A stretch of 64,000 bases of DNA from Sporobacter termitidis DSM 10068 (GTDB taxonomy: Bacteria > Bacillota > Clostridia > Oscillospirales > Oscillospiraceae): contig NZ_FQXV01000006.1 in the NCBI RefSeq assembly GCF_900130065.1, positions 1 to 64,000 on the forward strand. Reading direction: 5' to 3'. The position numbers and the translations under genes were made by a program. Of the stretch, positions 57,534 to 64,000 are shown piece after piece (within the stretch, counting starts at the first letter, position 1; the number at the start of each line of letters is the position of its first letter). The notes beneath the pieces were generated by a model. That model had not been told where the DNA came from. It did no database searches and was given only the letters and a program-made list of their open reading frames with translations.

Positions 57534-58547
57534 TTACGCAATGGACAGGCAGTTTTTCTTTTCAACCGACAGGTAAACCGTCTGCCCGGGCTCGAAGAGC
57601 AGGACGCTGCGGAACAAAACGTCCGCCTGCAGGTTCACGCTGCCGACACTCAATGTATAGCGGAGGATATTGCCGTGGGGCGTGAAGTCCTCGACGACGG
57701 CGGCGCTCCGGTAGGCGTCCTGCCGCTCCGGGAACGGCTGCGGCTGGACCTCCACGGTCTCGGGCCGGATGGCCACGTCACAGCCCCGGTTCTCGCCCGT
57801 AACGGCTTCAAACTGCGCGGGGCTCAAAATGTTGTAGTGGCCGATAAAGCCGGCGGCAAAGCGCGTTCTGGGCGCCGTATACATATCGATGGGCCGGCCG
57901 GACTGCTCGATCTTGCCGGTGGAGAACAGGTGGATGACGTCCGACATGAGCATGGCCTCATCCTGGTCGTGGGTGACGAAGATGGCGGTGATCCCCAGGC
58001 TCCGCTGTATCTCCTTGATGCGCAGTTGGAGCGCCTTTCTCAGCTTGGCGTCGATGGCCGACAGGGGCTCGTCAAACAGGAGGACCTTGGGCTCGGTGAT
58101 GATGGACCGGGCCAGCGCCACGCGCTGCTGCTGGCCGCCGGAGAGCTGGGCGGGCAGCGATTTTTCCTTGCCGTGCAGCTCCACCATGTCGATCACACGG
58201 GCGATGCGCTCATTGATTTCTTCGGCCGGCAGCTTTTTCTGCATTTTCAGGCCGAAGGCGATATTCTCCCGGACCGTCATGTTCGGAAACAGGCTGTACT
58301 GCTGGAAGATCATGCCCACGTTGCGGCGCCGCGGGTCCTTGCCGGTGATATCCTCCCCGTCCAGGATGACGCGGCCGGAGTCGGGCGCCTCGAGGCCCGC
58401 CAGCGTTCTCAGGAGCGTCGACTTCCCGCAGCCGGACGGCCCCAGGAGCGTGACGAGCTGGCCCTTTTCTATCGTCAGGCTGATATCCCGCAGCACGTGA
58501 TTCGCGCCGAAGCGCTTGTTGATTTTTTCAAACTGTATGTATGCCAC
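57534..58547 (-). CDS. ABC transporter ATP-binding protein, spermidine/putrescine-iron type (PotA/FbpC-like)
   Basis: 337 residues from GTG 58547 (GGAGGTTTAAC upstream). Walker A GPSGCGKST (about 36-44), signature LSGGQQQRVALARSI (about 134-148), Walker B VLLFDEPLSAIDAKLRK. A TOBE-like C-terminal domain (about 240-335, DVAIRPETVEV) is typical of PotA, FbpC and related importers. It is the last gene of a four-gene operon with two permeases and a binding protein; the start lies 2 nt before the previous stop codon is reached. Solute not determinable: polyamine, iron, thiamine or phosphonate are possible. Confidence 0.92.
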   Translation of the reverse strand: MAYIQFEKINKRFGANHVLRDISLTIEKGQLVTLLGPSGCGKSTLLRTLAGLEAPDSGRVILDGEDITGKDPRRRNVGMIFQQYSLFPNMTVRENIAFGLKMQKKLPAEEINERIARVIDMVELHGKEKSLPAQLSGGQQQRVALARSIITEPKVLLFDEPLSAIDAKLRKALQLRIKEIQRSLGITAIFVTHDQDEAMLMSDVIHLFSTGKIEQSGRPIDMYTAPRTRFAAGFIGHYNILSPAQFEAVTGENRGCDVAIRPETVEVQPQPFPERQDAYRSAAVVEDFTPHGNILRYTLSVGSVNLQADVLFRSVLLFEPGQTVYLSVEKKNCLSIA

Positions 58548-58549
58548 CG

Positions 58550-59353
58550 TTAAACCTCCTCCCGGGCGTTTCGTTTCTTCGCCCGCCTGTTGTAGAGAAA
58601 CAGCGCGCCGTTGGTCAGCAAAAGCGTTACGGCGAAGAGGATCACCACCACGGCGCTGCTCTTCTGGCCGGACTCGAACAGCTGCCTGTACAAAAATACC
58701 TGCGCCGTCTGATAATAGCTGCCGGCCACGATGTTGATGATTACGAAATCGCCGAACAGCAGCGAGATGGAAAGCATGACCGACACCGATATGCCGGAGA
58801 CGATGTTCGGCACGATGATCCTGAAAAACGCCGTGAAGCTGCCGGCGCCCAGCAGCTGCGCCGCTTCCAGAAGCCGCGGGGCGTTGACGGTATTCAGGCT
58901 GTTTTTGATGCCCTGATACAGGTAGGGCAGCACCACGATGCAGTAGGTGAACACGAGCATGACGACCCTGTTGGACAAAAGACCCGGCAGGCCGGAATAC
59001 AGCGACAGGACGCTGATGGCCAGAATGATCCCCTGGATGGCGTAGGGGATCGTGCAGACAAGCTGCATGACCCTGTCCAACCACGGCAGATGCACCACGA
59101 CGACGTACATCGCCAGGAGGATGAATACAAGGCAAAGCGCCACGGGGGCGACGGAGATGATAAACGTCCTCAAAAACGGCAGGAGGAAGGATGAATCCGT
59201 CAAAAGCGCGGCGTAATACCGAAAGGTGACGCCGCCGGGCAGCACATGCTGCCACTCGGTGAAAATGGAGTAAAAAAAGGTCAGCACCAGCGGCAGGATC
59301 AGGTAGATGCAGATAACGACGATGACGGCCGAATTGAGCCGCGTCTTCTTCAC
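58550..59353 (-). CDS. ABC transporter permease 2 (PotC/FbpB-like)
   Basis: 267 residues, six transmembrane helices. The BPD_transp_1 motif EAAQLLGAGSFTAFFRIIVP (about 163-182; E-A-A-x3-G) contacts the ATPase. It starts inside the 3' end of the first permease gene (4-nt overlap) and its stop is 2 nt before the GTG of the ATPase gene. It forms the channel with the 59350 protein. Confidence 0.92.
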   Translation of the reverse strand: MKKTRLNSAVIVVICIYLILPLVLTFFYSIFTEWQHVLPGGVTFRYYAALLTDSSFLLPFLRTFIISVAPVALCLVFILLAMYVVVVHLPWLDRVMQLVCTIPYAIQGIILAISVLSLYSGLPGLLSNRVVMLVFTYCIVVLPYLYQGIKNSLNTVNAPRLLEAAQLLGAGSFTAFFRIIVPNIVSGISVSVMLSISLLFGDFVIINIVAGSYYQTAQVFLYRQLFESGQKSSAVVVILFAVTLLLTNGALFLYNRRAKKRNAREEV

Positions 59354-60264
59354 GACCGCCCGCCTCCCCTCCGGCCCTTGAGGATCAGATTGCTGACGAC
59401 GTTGGCCAGCACCATCAGCACCATCAAAACGACCGCCAGGGCCGAGCCGAATTCACGGTGCTGCGTCACCTCGCCGACAAACTGCTCGGAAATCCTTATC
59501 GGCAGCAGATTGAAGTTGTTCTGCAAAAGCGCGTAAGCCGTGGCGTAGGCGGCGATGGCGTTGGCGAACAGGATGCTGAGCGTGCCGAGAAGCGACGGCA
59601 GGAGATTCGGCACAGCCACGCGGAACCAGTACGTCAGGCTGCCGCCGCCCAGAAGGCTCACGGACTCCCGCCACTCCGGCCGGAGCCCGTCAAAGGCGGG
59701 AATCAGCAGCAGCGTCGCCAGCGGCACCTGAAAATAGACGTACGTCAGCAGCAGGCCGTTCAGCGAATAGAGATTGAAATCCGTCAGAAAGCCGATGCCC
59801 AGCTGTCTGCCCAGGATGACCAGCACGCCCACGTTTCCCATCAGGATGATAAACGAAAAGGCCAGGGGGATACCGGCAAAGTTGGAGCTCATGTTCAGCA
59901 CGCTCATAAAGAAATTCCTGAGCGGCGTTTTTGCCCCGTGGGCCGCCTTCGCGCCCAGGAAGGCAATGACGATGCCGATCAGCGCGGAAAAGATGGAGAC
60001 GAGCACGCTGTTCACCACGGCCTGCCGGTACAGCCGCTTGGTAAAGATATCGGCGAAGTTGTCAAGGGTCACGCCGCCGCCCGGCGCGGAAAAGCTCCGC
60101 AGGACCACCATTAGCAGCGGGACAAGCTCGTAAAACAAGACGAGCAGGAAAAACGGCAGCAGCGCCGCCAGATAAAGGCGCGGCCGGCGCCATTTTGCCG
60201 GTGTGAGGGCGGCGGCCGGCGGGTCTTTCAGCGCCAGGGCGCCGCCCGGGGTATGATTTTTCAG
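59350..60264 (-). CDS. ABC transporter permease 1 (PotB-like), probable CTG start
   Basis: 304 residues if begun at CTG 60264, 9 nt after GGGAGG. The only standard start in frame is TTG 60138, which falls inside helix 1 (LYLAALLPFFLLVLFYELVP) and would remove half of it, so the longer protein is far more likely. It has six helices and the motif LLGGGSLTYWFRVAVPNLLP (E-S-V-S-L-L-G-G-G before it; about 216-240) that docks on the ATPase. Second gene of the polyamine/iron-type operon. Confidence 0.8.
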   Translation of the reverse strand: MKNHTPGGALALKDPPAAALTPAKWRRPRLYLAALLPFFLLVLFYELVPLLMVVLRSFSAPGGGVTLDNFADIFTKRLYRQAVVNSVLVSIFSALIGIVIAFLGAKAAHGAKTPLRNFFMSVLNMSSNFAGIPLAFSFIILMGNVGVLVILGRQLGIGFLTDFNLYSLNGLLLTYVYFQVPLATLLLIPAFDGLRPEWRESVSLLGGGSLTYWFRVAVPNLLPSLLGTLSILFANAIAAYATAYALLQNNFNLLPIRISEQFVGEVTQHREFGSALAVVLMVLMVLANVVSNLILKGRRGGGRS

Positions 60265-60340
60265 ACAGATCAGCCTCCCGCATCTGCTAAATCAGGGGAG
60301 AGGACACGACGTTCCCCTCCCCGTTGAAGACGTTTCCGGC

Positions 60341-61441
60341 TCAGGACGCGTACGCGATGACGTCCTCCTGCCACTTGGCGCCGAGGCCTTCCACCGTTTT
60401 TGCCCAGGCGTTTTGGTCGCCGATCATTTTGGCGTTTTTGTACTGCTCGTTGGGGATCATCTTCGCGGCCACGTCGTCGGGCAGCGCGACGTCGCGCACG
60501 GGCTTGGCGTAGCCGCGGGCGAGGTTGATCTGGCCGGCGTCGCTGAAGATATATTCGCGGGTCAGCGCCGCAGCGTAGGGATGCTTGGCGTAGGGGTTGA
60601 TGACCGTGCAGTAGCCGCTCTGGACGGACGCCTCGGACGGGACGCTGACGACGTAATCGGCGCTCGGGTTGTCCGCTTTGATCTGGTCGCGGTAGCCCAG
60701 GGCGTTATAGTCCCACAGAAAAGCCAGGGCGATCTCGCCCTTCTGGAGGCGGGCCAGCGAAAGCTCGCCCAGGTCCAGCCGGCCCTGCTTGGCGAGCTTC
60801 TGGAAATAATCGATGCCGGGCTGGATGTTGGTCTCGGAGCCGCCGTAAGCCATGGCGGCGGCCAGCACGGCGCACTGGGCCTGCGCGGCCTTGGTGACGT
60901 CGCCGACGGAGACTTTGTAGTCGCCGGCCAGAATATCGGCGAAGGAGGCGGGGACGGTCTTGACCAGGTCCTTGTTGACGACGACGGAGATCGTGCCGTA
61001 ATAGGCGATGATCCAACTGCCGTCCTTATCCTTGGCCCAGTCGGGGATGCTGTCCCAGTACGTCGTTTTGTACGGCAGCGCCAGCCCCTGCGCCACGGCC
61101 GTCGGGCCGAAGGACTGCCCCACGTCGCCGATGTCCTTGGTGGCGTTGTTCTTCTCGGAGGCGAAAAGCGCCAGCTCTTCGGCGGAGGACATATCCACGT
61201 CGGTGTGCTTGATGCCGTATTTCTCGGTGATCTCGCTCCAGGTCTGACCCCAGTTGGCCCAGCTGTCGGGCATGCCGGCGGAATTGACCTCCCCGTCCTG
61301 CTTTGCTTTGGCGGTAAGCTCGTCCAGGGACAGGCTATTGAGATTGACGCTGCCGGCGGTGTTCGCCGTATTCGCGCAGCCGGCCAGCGCGATGGCCGCC
61401 GCCATCAGCAGGGCGGCGATTTTTGCCGTTCTGAGCTTCAT
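60341..61441 (-). CDS. Extracellular solute-binding lipoprotein of the PotD/FbpA type
   Basis: 366 residues. Signal peptide MKLRTAKIAALLMAAAIALA with GCAN lipobox. The mature protein has the bilobed binding-protein pattern of SBP_bac_8-like proteins: VDMSSAEELALFASEKNNAT, PYKTTYWDSIPDWAKDKDGS, YYGTISVVVNKDLVKTVPAS and INPYAKHPYAAALTREYIFS. Proteins of this type bind spermidine, ferric iron, thiamine or phosphonates; the ligand residues cannot be read here. First gene of the operon, with GAGAGGAG before ATG 61441. Confidence 0.92.
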   Translation of the reverse strand: MKLRTAKIAALLMAAAIALAGCANTANTAGSVNLNSLSLDELTAKAKQDGEVNSAGMPDSWANWGQTWSEITEKYGIKHTDVDMSSAEELALFASEKNNATKDIGDVGQSFGPTAVAQGLALPYKTTYWDSIPDWAKDKDGSWIIAYYGTISVVVNKDLVKTVPASFADILAGDYKVSVGDVTKAAQAQCAVLAAAMAYGGSETNIQPGIDYFQKLAKQGRLDLGELSLARLQKGEIALAFLWDYNALGYRDQIKADNPSADYVVSVPSEASVQSGYCTVINPYAKHPYAAALTREYIFSDAGQINLARGYAKPVRDVALPDDVAAKMIPNEQYKNAKMIGDQNAWAKTVEGLGAKWQEDVIAYAS

Positions 61442-61604
61442 ATGTATCTCCTCTCGGTAAATGGATACTAAGAGGTTATAGGATTTTTATTAAAAGCGAC
61501 ATCAGAGGTTGGTAAAATATTCTTAAAGCGCGCCGGGGCTTTGTTAAATCCGGGAAAACAGCACTGTAGGGGCAATTCACGAATCGCCCGCCTGTATTCG
61601 TGCG

Positions 61605-62654
61605 TCATGCCGCGCGGTGGGCGTCAAAGCCGGAGGAGGTCACCAGCGTGCCGTCCTGGAGCACCCAGAGGGCCTCGACGCCGGCCAGGGAGTCGATGAG
61701 TGCCCGGCCTCTCGTGAGCGGCATGTTGAACACGGCGGTGGTGAGGCCGTCGGCAAAGCCGGAATCATGGCAGAGGATCGTCACGGCCTTAAAGCGCGCG
61801 GACGGCATCAGCGTTTCGGGATCGATGATGTGGTGGTACTGCCGGCCGCCCACGGTGAAGTAGCGCTCGTAGCCGCCGCTCGTCACCAGCGCCTCATTGG
61901 TGCAGCGGACGGACAAAAGCTCCGTTTGGCCGCTGTCCCTGTCGGGGTTGCGCACACCGACGACCCACGGAGTCTCGCGGTTATACTGGTCGAGCTTATT
62001 GCCGATGGCGCGGATGTTCCCGCCCACGCTGAGCAGCAGGCGCCGGACGCCCTTTTGTTCCAGGTACCGCGCCGTCTGCTCGGTGGCGTAGCCCTTGGCC
62101 ACGGCGCCCACGTCCAGGCGCATCAGCGGGTCCCGGAGGAAGACGGAGGACGCGGCCCGGTCGATGACGACGCTGTTAATGTCCGTATGCCTTGCCGCCG
62201 CGCGGAGCGCGTCCATGTCCGGCAGGGCGGCGCTTTCGGGGTCCAGAATACCCGCCACGCGGCAGTCGTGCCAGAGCCGCAGCACCGAGCCCATGGCGAT
62301 ATTGACGGCGCCGTCCGTCAGCGCGTATTTCTCCCTGGCAAATTCGAGCAGGTCGATGATCCGGGCGTCCACCGCCACGGGCTTTATCCCCGCGTTGTCG
62401 TTGATGGTTTTGAGGTTATTGAGCCCGTCGTAATTATTGTAGACGTCGTACAGCCGGTGGTACTCCCAAAGCTTGGCCCGGACGTCCTCCGCCAGGGAAG
62501 TGAATTCCTCCTTGCTGCCGGCGTAGCCGACGACCGTGGTCACCGTGTCGAACAGGGAGAGGAACTCGGCCTGATAGCGCTTCGGCGCCGCCTCCGCGCT
62601 CCCCGACGTGAAGGTGATGAGCAGGCAGAGGAGCAATACGGTCAGTTTTTTCAT
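61605..62654 (-). CDS. apbE: FAD:protein FMN transferase
   Basis: 349 residues. Signal peptide MKKLTVLLLCLLITFTSGSA. ApbE motifs: MGSVLRLWHDCR (about 121), LRLDVGAVAKGYATEQTARY (about 175-195), SVGGNIRAIG, and HHIIDPETLMPSARFKAVTI with the magnesium-binding Asp (about 272). The enzyme attaches FMN covalently to threonine of flavoproteins outside the membrane (Rnf, Nqr, extracellular electron transfer). The gene at the right edge may encode one of its targets or partners. Confidence 0.94.
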   Translation of the reverse strand: MKKLTVLLLCLLITFTSGSAEAAPKRYQAEFLSLFDTVTTVVGYAGSKEEFTSLAEDVRAKLWEYHRLYDVYNNYDGLNNLKTINDNAGIKPVAVDARIIDLLEFAREKYALTDGAVNIAMGSVLRLWHDCRVAGILDPESAALPDMDALRAAARHTDINSVVIDRAASSVFLRDPLMRLDVGAVAKGYATEQTARYLEQKGVRRLLLSVGGNIRAIGNKLDQYNRETPWVVGVRNPDRDSGQTELLSVRCTNEALVTSGGYERYFTVGGRQYHHIIDPETLMPSARFKAVTILCHDSGFADGLTTAVFNMPLTRGRALIDSLAGVEALWVLQDGTLVTSSGFDAHRAA

Positions 62655-62999
62655 CTGTTGCCCTCCGGTTTCAGCTTAAATGCCCGAATCGGCTTGCTTT
62701 TCACGAAAAATGCCTTGTATTCACCCGAAATGGCCTTGCATTTTCGCTTAAATATTACGAAAACATTAATTTTTTGGGGGCCTCGCGGGTGCCAAAGGCT
62801 TGCGGTTACTGGATAATCGATTTTTTAAAATCTCAATTTACGCTATATTATATATATTTTTTTGCCGCTGCCTTTTTTGTACGGATTTCCCGGATTCAGT
62901 ATAGCATGGGCAGCCCTTATTTCGCGTTATACGACGACCCGCTGAACACCCTGCCGCGCGGACAGGTACGGACGGCCGACGGCCATCCGGAGCGACGAC

Positions 63000-63575
63000 G
63001 GGGCGATGTGGGCATCGCCCCCTACGGGATAAACGCACTGTTGTCCTTTGCCGTATCATTCCAGCTCAGGCGGAAATGACAAACACGGCGCTTCCGTGGG
63101 GGCAGACCTTGTGTCCGCCCTGTAACGTTGCCGCGCTGCGCATCGGGGAGGGCAGACACGAGGTCTGCCCCTACGAGGGGGCGCGGGACGGCGGCCCGCG
63201 CGCAGAGCACGTCGGGGGGACGGGCCGAGGGCGTCGGCCCATCGTGGCGTGCCTTCGCCGGGTGGGACGGGCGATTGATAATCGCCCCTACAGGCATCGG
63301 CTTGGTTTTGCACCTTGGGAATGCCTCTATGCCATTCCTTTTCCCGCAGCACGGCGACGGAAACGAACGAAGCGTCAAGGGCCGCCGGCACCTCCGGCCC
63401 CCGCAATATACGCGGACACACCCCGTAGGGGCGATTATCAATCGCCCGACCCCCAATGTTGCAATATATCTGTTAGATATATATCTTATAGATATATCAC
63501 ACGCCATACCCTTCAGCCCTGTAACATTGCTGCACGGCGCATCGGGGAGGGCAGACACAAGGTCTGCCCCTACGA
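63000..63575. repeat. Cluster of five palindromic repeats with different cores
   Basis: ggggcgatgtgggcatcgcc (63000-63019, plus cc); ggcagacacgaggtctgcc (63151-63169); gggcgattgataatcgcccc (63269-63288); taggggcgattatcaatcgc (63426-63445, plus cc); ggcagacacaaggtctgcc (63550-63568). All have ctac or gtag at one side. A palindromic AT stretch (atatatctgttagatatata) lies near 63466. They occupy 62655-63605, where I see no gene. Confidence 0.8.
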
Positions 63576-63605
63576 GGGGGAACGGCGGAAGACGCGGGTA
63601 TGGCG

Positions 63606-64000
63606 TTATTCCGAGGAGGCGGCTTTGGTGACGGCTTCCTTGAAGTCGCCGATGCTGATGGTGACGGAGGACTTGATGTCCGAGGAGAGGGCGTAGCCCT
63701 TGTCGTCCACGGCGACGCCCCCGATTTCGGCGGCCGTTTTGCCGGTGCAGTATTTGGCGAAGGCCTGGGCCTCCTCTTTCCACTCTTTGCCGATGCCTGA
63801 GGCTTCCTTCATGCCGTAGGCCTCGCCGAGCTCGTTTTTCGTCTGGGGATTGACGGAGAGGTCGGTGGTGATTTTGCCGGCGCTGGTAAAGCTGATTTTG
63901 CTCTGGGTGCCGTCGATGACGCAGCTGGTGATCTTGCCGCCGGCGTCCCGGGTCAGGGCGAGGTAGGAGGAATCCACCTCCGCGAGCCCCGATTTGTCCG
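63606..64000 (-). CDS. C-terminal part of a probable FMN-binding/lipoprotein-type protein (cut by the window edge)
   Basis: At least 131 codons are in frame from the right edge to the TAA at 63606. The visible part reads SSYLALTRDAGGKITSCVID, then KTKNELGEAYGMKEASGIGK and EEAQAFAKYCTGKTAAEIGG. I recognise this pattern from repeated extracellular domains of Clostridia described as FMN-binding-like, but the S/T-G-A-S/T flavinylation motif is not in the visible part. The start lies beyond the window. ApbE lies 950 bp downstream on the same strand, so the two may be functionally linked. Confidence 0.6.
   Translation of the reverse strand, partial: DKSGLAEVDSSYLALTRDAGGKITSCVIDGTQSKISFTSAGKITTDLSVNPQTKNELGEAYGMKEASGIGKEWKEEAQAFAKYCTGKTAAEIGGVAVDDKGYALSSDIKSSVTISIGDFKEAVTKAASSE

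Overview
The window looks like chromosomal DNA of a GC-rich anaerobic member of the Clostridia (Oscillospiraceae-like is my best guess). The signs are strong AGGAGG ribosome sites, many TTG/GTG starts, two glycyl radical enzymes with a radical-SAM activase, a corrinoid-activator remnant at the left edge, rubredoxin-like and 2-enoate-reductase-like redox proteins, several ABC uptake operons, and two dispersed hairpin repeat families. No rRNA, tRNA, CRISPR array, phage or transposase gene was recognised.

Layout. 0-5.4 kb: end of an ASKHA/DUF4445 gene plus DUF3786, a GNAT, an iron-sulfur flavoprotein, a MotA-like/membrane LuxR pair, DUF362 and a D-2-hydroxyacid dehydrogenase. 5.6-9.5 kb: EamA exporter, a Phd/RelE-type toxin-antitoxin pair, GreA-like factor, LURF-one protein, small proteins. 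9.7-13.9 kb: two TetR circuits with clear palindromic operators, one autoregulated with a flavoprotein and one divergent from a drug-type MFS exporter. 13.9-25.2 kb: glycyl-radical activase and glycyl radical enzyme 1, then a hairpin-repeat array carrying a DUF559 nuclease gene, a lipoprotein, an AT-rich island (candidate structured RNA, GNAT remnant, DODA-type dioxygenase, MBL hydrolase, DUF4177), then glycyl radical enzyme 2. 25.2-38.8 kb: a CDF metal exporter behind what reads as a NiCo riboswitch, CAT-like acyltransferase, glutathione peroxidase, MutY, a second repeat array, HAD phosphatase, SHOCT protein, TetR with a CrtI-like oxidoreductase, amine oxidase, GGDEF protein (apparent 5' frameshift), enoate-reductase-like flavoenzyme, rubredoxin-like protein. 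38.9-45.5 kb: ribose-type ABC operon facing a PucR-type regulator. 46.1-52.1 kb: nucleoside uptake and salvage operon (BMP-type ABC transporter with DeoC and Cdd). 52.5-56.8 kb: KdpD/KdpE-like two-component genes followed by a KimA-like potassium importer. 56.9-61.4 kb: GNAT and a polyamine/iron-type ABC operon. 61.6-64 kb: ApbE and the end of a lipoprotein-like gene cut by the window edge.

How the genes fit together: each transport locus is a self-contained operon with its own binding protein and, where visible, its own regulator. The nucleoside operon links uptake to deamination and deoxyribose-phosphate cleavage. The KdpDE/KimA block forms a potassium-homeostasis unit. The most unusual non-coding content is the 171-bp hairpin-rich tandem repeat in which a DUF559 nuclease gene begins and ends inside repeat copies, the palindromic repeats with variable cores that cluster in intergenic gaps, the candidate small RNA locus near 19.7 kb, and several genes whose only sensible start is non-canonical.
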